From: Branchiostoma floridae
Taxonomy: Eukaryota > Chordata > Leptocardii > Amphioxiformes > Branchiostomatidae
Assembly: GCF_000003815.2 (NCBI RefSeq)
Contig: NC_049985.1
Span: 16,217,413-16,256,812, forward strand
DNA: 39,400 bases
Direction: 5' to 3'
Shown: one piece after another, positions 1 through 9,370 of the stretch
How the letters are laid out: each line of letters opens with the position of its first letter
Numbering within the stretch: position 1 is the stretch's first letter
The notes under the pieces: generated by a model
Told to the model about the DNA's origin: nothing
Seen by the model: the letters and a program-made list of their open reading frames with translations, nothing else
The model's database searches: none
Program-made: the position numbers and the translations under genes

Positions 1-196
1 CAGAAAGAGCCAATGAGAACAGGTTTTGGAAACTGGAAACAGATTCTTTGGAAGTGTCGCTTTCCGGTTTTTCTGGAGTGGTTTGAAGAGTTGGACTTAT
101 TATTGCTCTAGTTTTGGCTCTTTTTTCTACAGGACCTACTGTTGAGCCAGCTGCTGTGCTATAGATAGCAGGTATGGGAAAACCGGGGACAGATTC
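1..196 (-). pseudogene. Severed 3' part of LRR gene 1 (stalk, continues off window)
   Basis: This stretch is nearly identical to the stalk-coding part of gene 2 (about 13319-13515). It encodes the third stalk repeat, which carries the KTRAIISPTLQTTPEK motif, in the same frame as the CDS at 197-1915 but beyond a TAA stop. Near base 30-32 gene 1 has GGAAAC where gene 2 has GGAAAAC. This 1-bp deletion throws the reading frame off just before the region that encodes the membrane helix in the sister genes. The region therefore carries two independent lesions, one in each direction of repair. The membrane helix and tail would lie left of base 1 and cannot be seen. An assembly or sequencing error could explain either lesion but is less likely to explain both. 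Confidence 0.75.
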
Positions 197-1915
197 TTAG
201 GAAGTGTTACTTTCCAGTTTTTCTGAAGTGGTTTGAAGGGTTGGACTTTCTGTAGCTCCAGTTTTGCCCTTTTTACCTTTAAGATCTGCTGTTGTGCTGT
301 TGTAATAGTCATTAGATGTTATCTGGGTATCAGCATGGAAACTGTTGCTTTGAAGAGTTGAAGCTATTGTCGGTCTTGTTTTATCTTTCTTGTTTTTGAC
401 TGTGGAGTCAGCTGTTGTGCCTTTGTAAGAATTGTTAAACTTTAAGGTTACTTGAACATCAACAGGCAGTACTGATGTGGTTGTCTCAGCACATACCAAA
501 TCTTCAGGACTGACATCTGTAAGCTTCTGTCCCCGTAAGTTAGCGGGTTCCGTACAGAATATCTGGTCTTTAAATGAAGGAAATTCTGTCGAATCTAGCC
601 TGAAGGGAACCATCTTACAGTCACACTGCCAGGGGTTCCTGTCAAGATGTATGTCTAGATTACAGGGCAACAAGCTGAAAGCTAAAGGGGCAATGGCAGA
701 CATCTTGTTGTTCGTAAGGTACAACTTTTGTAGCTGGGGTATTTTTGCAAATATACCTGGCTTAATCGTTGTTATCTTGTTGTTGACCAGCCATAACTCT
801 CGTAGCCCGGATAGGTTTGCAAATGCATCTTCCTTAATCTTTGTTATCTTGTTGCGGGACAGGTTCAACTCTAGTAGCCCTGGTAGGTTTGCAAATGCAC
901 CTGGCTGAATCATTGTTATCTGGTTGTAGTATAGGGACAACTTTCGTAGCCGTGTAAGATTTACAAATGTACCTTTCTGAATCAAAGTTATCTTGTTGCT
1001 GGTCAGCAACAACACTTGTAGCAAGGTGAATTTTGCAAATGCACCCGGCGGAATCAATGTTATCTTGTTGTTGGACAGGTCCAACTCTTGTAGCTGGGCC
1101 AAATTTACAAATGTACCTTCCTGAATCAATGTTATCTGGTTGCCCCAAAGGTGCAACTTTTCTAACCAGGGTAGATTTGCAAATATACCTGGATTAATCG
1201 TTGTTATCTTGTTTTTACCTAGCCACAACACTCGTAGCCCGGATAGGTTTGCAAATGCATCTTCCTTAATCTTTGTTATCTTGTTGTGGGACAGGCTCAA
1301 CACTCGTAGCCCTGGTAGATTTGCAAATGCATCTGGCTGAATCTTTGTTATCTGGTTAGAGAATAGGTTCAAATATTGTAGCTGTGGTACATTTACAAAT
1401 ACACCTTCCCGAATCATTGCTATATTGTTGTAGGACAGGAACAACGTTTTTAGCTGGGGTAGATTTACAAATGCACCGTTCTGAAGCATTGTTATCTTGT
1501 TGTGGGACAGTTTCAACTCTTGTAGCTGGGCCAGATTTACAAAAGTACCTTCCTGAATCAATGTTATCTGGTTGTAGGACAGGGACAACTTTTGTAGCTG
1601 GGGTAGATTTACAAATGCACCTTCCTGAATCATTGTTATCTGGTTTTTGTGTAGGGACAACTTTTGTAGCTGGGGTAGATTTACAAATGCACCTTCCCGA
1701 ATCATTGCTATATTGTTATGGTTCAAATATAAATCTGTGATGGATGATGGAAGGTTCAGAGGGATGCTGGTGAGGCCCAGATAACTGCTATAGCAGCGCG
1801 GTGGTGCGCAGCTGCGAACCGATGATGGTGTGCAGGTGCGGCCGGCGTCTGGCATGTTGGGCTCCTTAAGGATGATGAGAAGGAACATCAGCAGGTGTCG
1901 CAGCTTTCTTCCCAT
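197..1915 (-). CDS. LRR receptor gene 1, prematurely stopped: 15-LRR soluble ectodomain or pseudogene
   Basis: The 572-residue product is an extracellular LRR protein. Residues 1-21 form a signal peptide with core LLMFLLIIL. Residues about 28-58 hold a cysteine-rich LRR N-cap in which one cysteine kept by genes 2 and 3 is serine (CYSS against CYCS and CECR). Residues 59-415 hold 15 LRRs, the first of 21 residues and 14 of exactly 24, on the pattern LxxLxxLxLxxNxIxxIxxxxFxN. Residues 416-475 are the LRR C-cap (NPWQCDCK ... C ... C), with an extra cysteine at 418. Residues 476-572 are a Ser/Thr/Lys-rich stalk. The protein ends after ESNTS because a single base change turns the AAA lysine codon of gene 2 into TAA at 197-199. 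The start is secure: an in-frame TAA lies four codons upstream and a 3' splice site lies 13 nt upstream. Without a membrane helix the product would be secreted; whether it is expressed is unknown. The LRR part resembles gene 3 and the stalk resembles gene 2. Confidence 0.8.
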   Translation of the reverse strand: MGRKLRHLLMFLLIILKEPNMPDAGRTCTPSSVRSCAPPRCYSSYLGLTSIPLNLPSSITDLYLNHNNIAMIREGAFVNLPQLQKLSLHKNQITMIQEGAFVNLPQLQKLSLSYNQITLIQEGTFVNLAQLQELKLSHNKITMLQNGAFVNLPQLKTLFLSYNNIAMIREGVFVNVPQLQYLNLFSNQITKIQPDAFANLPGLRVLSLSHNKITKIKEDAFANLSGLRVLWLGKNKITTINPGIFANLPWLEKLHLWGNQITLIQEGTFVNLAQLQELDLSNNKITLIPPGAFAKFTLLQVLLLTSNKITLIQKGTFVNLTRLRKLSLYYNQITMIQPGAFANLPGLLELNLSRNKITKIKEDAFANLSGLRELWLVNNKITTIKPGIFAKIPQLQKLYLTNNKMSAIAPLAFSLLPCNLDIHLDRNPWQCDCKMVPFRLDSTEFPSFKDQIFCTEPANLRGQKLTDVSPEDLVCAETTTSVLPVDVQVTLKFNNSYKGTTADSTVKNKKDKTRPTIASTLQSNSFHADTQITSNDYYNSTTADLKGKKGKTGATESPTLQTTSEKLESNTS

Positions 1916-1945
1916 GTTGTCTGGTTACCTGAGCAAAACAAAGAA
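1916..1945 (-). promoter_or_regulatory. 3' splice site and short leader of gene 1 coding exon
   Basis: On the minus strand a pyrimidine-rich run, TTCTTTGTTTTGCTCAG, ends at 1929. The exon then begins at 1928 with GTAACCAGACAAC directly before the ATG. The same arrangement precedes genes 2 and 3. The in-frame TAA inside the leader shows that translation cannot run in from an upstream exon in this frame, so the upstream exon should be non-coding. A second AG eight bases further on (GTAACCAG) could serve as an alternative acceptor. Confidence 0.7.
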
Positions 1946-2059
1946 CATTCTCCTCTGCTAAAGTATATGATATTTTCACATTTGTTGGACTTTTTCAATG
2001 TGCAAGAACTGTTTCTCCCGTTGATGGTGCTGTGCATGGTAGAAACATACTTACTAATA

Positions 2060-2627
2060 NNNNNNNNNNNNNNNNNNNNNNNNNNNNNNNNNNNNNNNNN
2101 NNNNNNNNNNNNNNNNNNNNNNNNNNNNNNNNNNNNNNNNNNNNNNNNNNNNNNNNNNNNNNNNNNNNNNNNNNNNNNNNNNNNNNNNNNNNNNNNNNNN
2201 NNNNNNNNNNNNNNNNNNNNNNNNNNNNNNNNNNNNNNNNNNNNNNNNNNNNNNNNNNNNNNNNNNNNNNNNNNNNNNNNNNNNNNNNNNNNNNNNNNNN
2301 NNNNNNNNNNNNNNNNNNNNNNNNNNNNNNNNNNNNNNNNNNNNNNNNNNNNNNNNNNNNNNNNNNNNNNNNNNNNNNNNNNNNNNNNNNNNNNNNNNNN
2401 NNNNNNNNNNNNNNNNNNNNNNNNNNNNNNNNNNNNNNNNNNNNNNNNNNNNNNNNNNNNNNNNNNNNNNNNNNNNNNNNNNNNNNNNNNNNNNNNNNNN
2501 NNNNNNNNNNNNNNNNNNNNNNNNNNNNNNNNNNNNNNNNNNNNNNNNNNNNNNNNNNNNNNNNNNNNNNNNNNNNNNNNNNNNNNNNNNNNNNNNNNNN
2601 NNNNNNNNNNNNNNNNNNNNNNNNNNN
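2060..2627. other. Assembly gap (568 N)
   Basis: A run of N. By alignment to copy 3 the missing sequence should correspond to about 29429-30107, which is intronic DNA there and contains no gene that I can recognise. Confidence 0.99.
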
Positions 2628-3228
2628 CGACGTAGTTTAGACCAGATCAGATTCGGGCACGTCAATTTAATCCCTTGGTTCTCGATTGATGAAGGAGTGG
2701 GCGCGTGAAATGACAGTAAACACGAAACAGGCATTCTGTTATAGACAAGGCACATTCGACAGGAGCCAAAGTCAACACTATACGAGCATAAAACCTTAGA
2801 GTTTGATTGTATTAATGAAAAGAAAACTGAAAGAATTGGAAACAACTTTCTTCACTTGTTTCTTTTTTCAACTCAGAAAAACGAACGAATCCAAATTGGT
2901 GAAACTGACGCAATAGGAGGTGCGTAACATGCTCTACCCTGAATAGAAATATGACTGTTAAGTGAATATGAGCAATGGGGTTTACAGTACAAGACTGTGT
3001 TCTGGTTTTTATGTTCTGTTTTTGGGATACCACGTGTGTCTAGTTTTGTATCTGCCATGCTTACCTTCGTTGATGCCTTTTATTTATGAAAAATGAGTAA
3101 AGAAAGATATTTCAAAAATATGCCCAAGCCACATTTTAAGTGAGAATTTCGCGTAAAAAGTGCCTTTTTCAATTATCTGGACTTTGGCTTGATTCTATAA
3201 GTAATTTTATTAGTTCCTTCAAACCTAC
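2628..3228 (-). repeat. Intronic body of promoter cassette 1, copy 1
   Basis: This is near-identical to 30108-30718 and related to 17846-18415. On the minus strand it lies just downstream of the first-exon splice donor, so it is read as intron. No credible coding region is present. Small open frames such as 2812-3033 are conserved in copy 3 only because the DNA was duplicated recently. Confidence 0.6.
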
Positions 3229-3426
3229 CTCGTAAGCTAGTCAGAAACTCGAGTTACCACATTCTGTTCTGGGTGAGGAAGTCATGCTGGGCTGTGCTCA
3301 GTCCTCGTGTTGCACTGGTGCCTCCCAGATGTGAGCTTGGCGTGACCGTTACGCAGCGGAGTGGGGAAAACAATGTTTAATTAGTCTAGCTTAGGTGGGC
3401 GTGGTGATTATCTGAAGCTGACGTCA
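3229..3426 (-). promoter_or_regulatory. Promoter/first-exon module P1 of gene 1
   Basis: Reading the minus strand from 3426, the module has a palindromic CRE (TGACGTCA, 3419-3426), then CACGCCCACC (GC/KLF-box-like), then the AT-rich TAATTAAAC about 40 bp below the CRE. About 110 nt of putative non-coding exon follows and ends in the donor AG|GTAGGT at 3229/3228. The same layout occurs nine times in the window, three per gene, with 164-190 bp between CRE and donor. CRE motifs bind CREB/ATF/bZIP factors. Promoter activity is inferred, since no transcript evidence is available. The donor can pair with the 3' splice site before the gene 1 ATG. Confidence 0.55.
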
Positions 3427-3877
3427 CGAGCACGCGGAGGTGCTCAAATAAACACTAATGGACCAGAAACTGACCAAATATATACTTGTAGAGCGGATCT
3501 TAGAAGGTGAAATACATTAGACTTCATCCTCATGGTGTTCTAACTAATATTTCATAACCTTTTTGCCGGAGCAATCAATATTCAGTACATCCTCTCTTCT
3601 TAAGTATCAAAACAGTAGAAACTCGGAAATTTAACCTCAATACCGTACGTACATTTCATCACTGTTTTTTTATGGAGGGGTTGGTCGTTTTTTGGTATTT
3701 CTTTATTGTTTTGCAATTGGTTTCGAAAAGACCTTGCTTATTTTACGGGCTTCAGGTTCCTCCAAATATACTCGTACTTTCACAAAGTTTTTAATGCCAC
3801 TACTGGAAAATAAGCTGAAAGAAACGATCCCTTTTCGACACACTTCTGTATGTGATTGAGATGGTTTTGTATTTCTT
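3427..3877. repeat. Inter-cassette spacer shared with copy 3
   Basis: It is closely similar to 30907-31327 apart from small indels. It contains no gene that I can support. It is interrupted by the gap starting at 3878, whose content in copy 3 would be about 31328-31877. Confidence 0.6.
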
Positions 3878-4322
3878 NNNNNNNNNNNNNNNNNNNNNNN
3901 NNNNNNNNNNNNNNNNNNNNNNNNNNNNNNNNNNNNNNNNNNNNNNNNNNNNNNNNNNNNNNNNNNNNNNNNNNNNNNNNNNNNNNNNNNNNNNNNNNNN
4001 NNNNNNNNNNNNNNNNNNNNNNNNNNNNNNNNNNNNNNNNNNNNNNNNNNNNNNNNNNNNNNNNNNNNNNNNNNNNNNNNNNNNNNNNNNNNNNNNNNNN
4101 NNNNNNNNNNNNNNNNNNNNNNNNNNNNNNNNNNNNNNNNNNNNNNNNNNNNNNNNNNNNNNNNNNNNNNNNNNNNNNNNNNNNNNNNNNNNNNNNNNNN
4201 NNNNNNNNNNNNNNNNNNNNNNNNNNNNNNNNNNNNNNNNNNNNNNNNNNNNNNNNNNNNNNNNNNNNNNNNNNNNNNNNNNNNNNNNNNNNNNNNNNNN
4301 NNNNNNNNNNNNNNNNNNNNNN
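3878..4322. other. Assembly gap (445 N)
   Basis: A run of N between two blocks that are contiguous by homology with copy 3. Confidence 0.99.
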
Positions 4323-5102
4323 ACTGACAAAAGGTAGAGGAGTTTCATAAAACGTCAGACCATTCCCCAAATCCTATCCATGAGTGATTGAGTAACTGCT
4401 ACTTGCCGAATATTACTGATATGACTGTGCTGATTGTCTGAAGCTGGCTGTTTGCATATTAACATTAACATGGAGGTTGTTTACTCGTTTTTCTTTCATT
4501 GACATTTTCATGGCGGCGCCGTGTGGACAAGATAAGAAGATTAAATCACATCATATCTAATCCCTTGGTTCTCAAATTGTTGCAGGATGATAACGGAGTG
4601 GCGAAATAGTAGCGAAAAAGAAACAAACTTTCTCATATAGTTTGAAACCTTTCCTCATTCAACATTTTAGGCTGTTTGACATTTCGAGCATTAAATTGCA
4701 CATTTTAAGTGTTTCAATAAATAGGACAATCTAACAATTGGGAAGACAAGAGCATTATGTAATGGTCTTGTCACAATATTAGCGTTTGGGATTCATTCAT
4801 ATACTAAATGGCAAAAGTAGGATTTTTTTTAAGTAAGAAAAAAAAGAGCGAATCCAAAGAAATAAAATCAGCTAGTCGGGAACATGCCTTATCCCCATTT
4901 TGTAAAGTTTGAATTTCTCGTGAAGTGCTCTCTCTAATGATTTGGCCCAGTGAAAGTTATTTGAAAGAGATGTTGTAGCTATAAGTTTTCTCGGCAACGT
5001 TTTGGTAGCTTCCAGTTGCCTTCATAGCGACATAATGGATCATTTTTCACCAGGTGATTTGAGTTCTGAAAATATGCATACTTGACGTTTCTCCAAACTT
5101 AC
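4323..5102 (-). repeat. Intronic body of promoter cassette 2, copy 1
   Basis: It is homologous to 19955-20726 and 31878-32662. It includes the recurrent block GGAGGTTGTTTACTCG near 4471 that heads each cassette (also near 17813, 20118, 30068, 32041 and 34292). No coding region is recognised. Confidence 0.55.
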
Positions 5103-5297
5103 CTCTCAAGCTGGGCAGCCTATTGACAGTTTGTATTCTCTTGAAAAGGAAGTCACGAAAGGCTGTCCTCAGTCTTCTTGTTCCACTAGAGCCTCCCAGA
5201 TGCGAGCTCGGTGTGGCTGTGGCGCAATGAGGTTGGAAAAACAATGTTTGATTAGTCTTACTTACATGGGCGTGCTGATTGTCTCAAGCTGACGTCA
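5103..5297 (-). promoter_or_regulatory. Promoter/first-exon module P2 of gene 1
   Basis: The CRE TGACGTCA lies at 5290-5297, followed on the minus strand by a CGCCCA box, the AT-rich TAATCAAAC, a putative untranslated exon containing CACACCGAGCTCGCATCTGG, and a strong donor AGAG|GTAAGT at 5103/5102. The distal donor found 21 nt downstream in modules P1 of gene 2 and P2 of genes 2 and 3 is mutated here (CTTGAC instead of CTTACC on the plus strand). Confidence 0.55.
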
Positions 5298-5327
5298 CGA
5301 GGGTGCTCGACCAAAAATCGACCAATT

Positions 5328-5395
5328 GCAGAGCTCGGTGTGGCTGCTGCGCAACGTAGTAGGGAAAGCCTTATTTAGATGGGCGTGTTGATAAT
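5328..5395 (-). promoter_or_regulatory. Truncated promoter-module remnant beside P2
   Basis: This is a second, partial copy of the exon-1 core (GAGCTCGGTGTGGCTG on the plus strand) and the GGGCGTG box. It lacks both the CRE and the splice donor. Equivalent remnants sit beside P2 in the other copies (20928-20995 and 32904-32972). It is probably a relic of cassette duplication rather than a working promoter. Confidence 0.45.
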
Positions 5396-5459
5396 GTTCC
5401 ATATACTACATTACTCTGATAGTTGGCATTTTGTGCAGGATTTTCAACTGAATTCTCGT

Positions 5460-6440
5460 CATGCATGAATTAAAGAAAACAAGCTATGAAAAAACGAGAT
5501 CTTCCGTCCATTTAGTTCTTGTTGATACACCATTCCTGCTACATATGCTGAACAAAGAAATGAAATCATTTTCTTTAAGTTTATTCATTAGTCGTGTTCA
5601 TACAGATATCCACAGGCACTGTAATCAAATGGAGGAGAGAGCAGTAGGGACGTCTGGGCGTGTGAAGAACCGAAGAGAGAATCAGTGAGCCAGTAGGTCA
5701 GGGGCCACGTGGGAAAGGAGCGAGACTGGTGGGCGGAGTTAGTATCGGGTGCCCGGCAGTAATTAAAGAAAAAGACCGCTGTGGGACATTTTCCTACCAT
5801 TAATACAGCGCACACGTCGTGACTTAAGATAGAACAACAATGCTAATTTTTCAAAAGAATTCTAAATCAGCACGCCCTCCCAAATTCAGCCATTTAAGCT
5901 TCGATTCTCGACTCTCCTGTATTCTCATTTCAAGACTTCGTATGGGCACCTGCAGCTTGAATCATGGTCTTTTTACTCAAGTCCAGCCTGCAGCTGCGGG
6001 TGTCCACACGAAACGATTTCATATTACCTATTGCACTGCCCTAGTTTATACTTACCAGCGCTCAGTCCAACTCGGTAAGCTTTCTAGGATACTTGAACAT
6101 TTATTTGATTTTAATAGTCTTGCAAACGATGCCAAACAAATTGTGATTTTATGTGGAAGTGTTTTGTGTTCTTTTAACTTCAATTGTAAAATTATAACGG
6201 CCACACAAGTTANNNNNNNNNNNNNNNNNNNNNNNNNNNNNNNNNNNNNNNNNNNNNNNNNNNNNNNNNNNNNNNNNNNNNNNNNNNNNNNNNNNNNNNN
6301 NNNNNNNNNNNNAGCTCAGTTATCAGTATCATTTCTGTTTATTTTCTCGTCAGGGGTGTTCACCCACGCTTACCGTAATCATTATATTTATTTATATGTC
6401 CTGCGTAAATATATTATTTCAAATTCTTGTATAAGTGCGG
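5460..6440. other. Non-coding segment absent from copy 2, with a 100-N gap (6213-6312)
   Basis: In copy 2 the sequence passes directly from the equivalent of 5467 to the equivalent of about 6437 (near 21070). Its left edge resembles 33028-33085 of copy 3, so copy 2 probably lost it. Open frames at 5461-5688 and 5840-6451 show no recognisable domain and I do not call them genes. The gap is exactly 100 N, which usually marks unknown size. Confidence 0.5.
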
Positions 6441-6599
6441 CGCTAAAATAAGTTGGTTGAGTCCCTTGATTTGTATTATTACATGTACCTTTCAATAAAA
6501 CAAAAAGAAACAATGCTACATGAAGGAAAACGTTGCCGTTACTTCTGTCTCTAAAAGCCCTACTCAATTCTTTTGTGTGAGGAGCTTTTATAAAAGAAA

Positions 6600-6925
6600 A
6601 GAACGTTAGGAGTTCTGTTGCTATGAGCCTTAAAAGTTTCTTTCTTGGATACTAAAGGTTTCTGTTTCTATGAGCGTAAAGATTTCTGTTGCCATGATGC
6701 TAGATAGTTATTTAGCTATAATACTAAAGAGGTCCGTTGATGTGATTCTTAACGTTTTGTTGCAATGATCTTAGAAGAATTCTGTCGCTATGATCCTATA
6801 GAGTTCTGTTGCCATAACCCTAAAGAGCTCTGTTGCCATGATGTTTAAGAGTTCTGTTGCTATTATCCTTAACAGTTCTGTTGCTATGATAGTAAAGATT
6901 TCTGTTGCTATAATAGTCAGATAAA
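6600..6925. repeat. Degenerate 24-bp minisatellite, copy 1
   Basis: About 13 units of the type AGTTCTGTTGCTATGATCCT are present. The right end (6771-6920) is regular, with 24-bp spacing, and the left end is decayed. Since 24 is a multiple of three, it translates on the minus strand as an eight-residue repeat around ATEL, which explains the open frame there. Equivalent DNA lies at about 21310-21720. Confidence 0.7.
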
Positions 6926-7027
6926 ACCAGACCAGACCAAATTCAACGCCAGGCTGCGAAGAGAGAGTAGTGCCCCCCCCCCATAACAAAACAATAAAAT
7001 ACGTAGCTCGCGTTTCTCTAAACTTAC

Positions 7028-7221
7028 TTCTGAAGCTCTGTAGAATATCTTCAGTCGCCACTTTTTGGGTAAGGCCGTCATGAAGGGCTGTCCTCAGACT
7101 TCTTGTTGCAGGTCTGCCTCCTCCCAGATGCGAGCTCGGTGTGGCCGTTACGCAACGGATTGGAGAAAACAATGCTTAATTAGTCTAGCTTAGGTGGGCG
7201 TGTTGATTGAAGCTGACGTCA
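7028..7221 (-). promoter_or_regulatory. Promoter/first-exon module P3 of gene 1
   Basis: The CRE TGACGTCA lies at 7214-7221, followed on the minus strand by CACGCCCACC, TAATTAAGC, a putative non-coding exon and the donor AGAA|GTAAGT at 7028/7027. The distal donor position 21 nt further is lost here (GAGCTACG on the minus strand). The P3 module of gene 2 shows the reverse pattern. Confidence 0.55.
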
Positions 7222-7669
7222 TGGTGGCACGAGGGTGATTAATTCAAATGAACAATAATCGACCAGAAATCGACCAATTAGAAAGTGTCTTTTAGTAAAC
7301 GGCAATGATGATTGTGGTGACATCATCCATGTAATTTTCAAACTCATATTCCATAAAGTCAAGTCAAGTCAAGTCATAACATTTGGTCCAAGCAAACAAT
7401 ATTCATGAAAACATGTCACCTTCATTAACTTGGAGTACACTCCGGCAAAGTCCGACTCAGCGGAGTCTGTTTATACACTATATTTAGGGTACTGAAGTAC
7501 CCTTCCCGGACTCGACTTCTGGACTTACTTGCGAGATTTCAAAGAAGATTAAAGATTACACTTCCGTGTGCCTGCAGAATTACCTCATAATCTTTTCATC
7601 CAAAAATTACTTTTTGTAACCACCTATCCCGGGAACAGCCTGGCCTTTCCTTGCGCTGTACTGAACCGA
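7222..7669. other. Spacer upstream of P3
   Basis: No gene is recognised. It holds a short GTCAA run (7358-7375). It is nearly identical to 21999-22446, and its first part is related to 35127-35290. Confidence 0.5.
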
Positions 7670-7959
7670 CCTCTGTACGGCCTCTGTACGGCCTCTGTAC
7701 GGCCTCTGTACGATCTCTGTACGACCTCTGTACGGCCTCTGTACGATCTCTGTACGACCTCTGTACGACTTATGTACGACCTCTGTACGGCCTCTGTACG
7801 ATCTCTGTACGACCTCTGTGCGACTTATGTACGACCTCTGTACGACCTCTGTACGGCCTCTGTACGACCTCTGTACGACCTCTGTACGACTTATGTACGA
7901 CCTCTGTACGACCTCTGTACGACTTATGTACGACCTCTGTACGGCCTCTGTACGGCCTC
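7670..7959. repeat. 11-bp minisatellite, copy 1 (about 26 units)
   Basis: The unit is CCTCTGTACGG, with variants CCTCTGTACGA, TCTCTGTACGA and CTTATGTACGA. Because 11 is not a multiple of three, every frame reads the same 11-residue cycle, which produces long open frames on both strands (for example 7568-8161). These are repeat artefacts. The copy 2 array at 22447-22633 has about 17 units. Confidence 0.9.
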
Positions 7960-8721
7960 GGTGCGCCACATAGGTAAGAATGTTCAGAAATGTAACTACA
8001 GGCAAACTTATTCTGATTTTGAATGGCAGACACAAATGCGCGCATTGTGCAATAGTTTGAGCTTTCACGAAGTTGCCTGCCCTACTGAATATTACGGAAT
8101 GAAGGAAGCATCTGGACTTTTCTGTACGAGCCTTTATGCCTTTGTCTTTCCAAGACTCTGATTATAGACATGCTATAAACATGTTATATCATATCATGGC
8201 TTTTGTGTACTACGTGATAGCATTAACCAAGTGTGATCTACTCAACTTTGGGCTGTCTAACATCTGTTATGTTCCCTTTCTGTGGGATTAAAACTGACAA
8301 AAAGCTGGACAGCCATACATTCCCATTGGATGCAGTTTCTCGATTAGCTACATAGTGTCAAAAAAATTGGGCAGCCGTTTGCTCTTAGCGAGTGCAGTTT
8401 TCCAATTGTCCACAAGCTTCTTTGTAAATAAAAACATTATAACCGGTAACGTGTGAGTTTTTCGTCTGTTTTAGCCTGATACGTTATGTGTTTAAATCTT
8501 GCTGCTGTCCGCCGAGTATCAGAGACGTCTTACGCGAAACAGCATCAGTTTGGGTTGTGCCACTTTCTCTAACGTTAGTGCAGGAGCTGGACATGATGTG
8601 GAGGGCATCTGTTAATATTCTTTAGACGTAGACTGGTACATTTGTTTCTCTTAGTTTTTTTTTAAATTTCATTTCAAGGACTCCAAGAAGCGTAGTAACG
8701 TTACACGTGTATACTAACTTA
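7960..8721. other. Intergenic spacer shared with copy 2
   Basis: It is near-identical to 22634-23803 except for a LINE-like insertion in copy 2 at about 23328-23711. No gene or RNA is recognised. Confidence 0.5.
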
Positions 8722-8921
8722 AAGGCTAACGTCACATTTCCACAAAGGGGCCCGGCCGGGCAGCTTGGGGGAACGAAAAGTACGATATAGAAGACAACAA
8801 GACACAAAACGTACCAAAAAAAGTTGAACAGCGCATGCCTTGTGCATATTTATGACAGAAATCAATTTTTCGTGTTCGCAAAAATCCCAGCAGTGCCCCG
8901 GGTAGGAAATGTGACGTAGGC
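8722..8921. mobile_element. 200-bp MITE with TTA target duplication (PIF/Harbinger-like), copy 1
   Basis: It is flanked by TTA at 8719-8721 and 8922-8924. The left end reads AAGGCTAACGTCACATTTCC and the right end, reverse-complemented, reads GCCTACGTCACATTTCC. The terminal inverted repeats continue into GC-rich CCCGGCCGGG / CCCGGGG blocks and a GAACGAAAA-type block. There is no coding capacity. A 3-bp TTA duplication is typical of PIF/Harbinger elements. A related 200-bp element lies at 38409-38608. Confidence 0.6.
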
Positions 8922-8924
8922 TTA

Positions 8925-9370
8925 ACGGAGATCTAAATAAAAATGTGAAAGAAAAAAATGTACAATCTGTTGGTCAACCTTCCTAAATCACAGTACTGTT
9001 ACATGGAGTTACATTTTGCTAGAGTTACTTTGTGGTTCAGATTTTTAACTGATTTCTCTTCATGCATGAATTGGGAGGATACGATGACAAACCAACAAGA
9101 ACGATCTGTTCGGCTTGATACGTTGTTACTGCTAAATATTAATTTGTAAAACTCAAAAATATTTTATCTACTTGATAGTGTATTAATTTTTAGCATGGTG
9201 CGCACAAAGACGCATTCCTTGGTTCCATTTGAATAGATATATCAAACGTCTACAGGTGTTCTTAGTAATACAGGAGGCGTTCTAAAGTTACAAAATAATG
9301 AGACATGAAGGACAACAGAGTGTTTCTTCTGTCTACTCAATTCTTTTGACCATCCATGGTACATGTATGT
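8925..9370. other. Intergenic spacer shared with copy 2
   Basis: It matches 24007-24454. A 63-codon open frame (8958-9149) is retained in copy 2, but the two copies differ little at DNA level and no domain is visible, so I do not call a gene. Confidence 0.45.

Noticed and set aside
834-1148. Second minus-strand frame and plus-strand frames (477-908, 1384-1740) inside gene 1
   Set aside because: These are shadows of the 24-codon LRR repeat in other frames. The same shadows appear over genes 2 and 3.
2032-2640. Open frames spanning runs of N (also 3780-4370 and 5840-6451)
   Set aside because: The frames are open only because N codons are not read as stops.
5047-5244. Minus-strand open frame covering first exon P2 (and 6771-7172 over P3)
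   Set aside because: Its first codon is TTG rather than ATG, and joining the donor to the coding-exon acceptor gives a frame different from the receptor, with an early stop. The exon is better read as untranslated.
7568-8161. Long open frame on the plus strand, with matching frames on the minus strand
   Set aside because: It is made of the 11-bp minisatellite, which is open in several frames because its period is not a multiple of three. There is no domain, and copy 2 does not keep the same ends.
8958-9149. 63-codon plus-strand frame conserved at 24040-24230
   Set aside because: The two copies are recently duplicated DNA, so an open frame is expected by descent. No domain or signal is seen.
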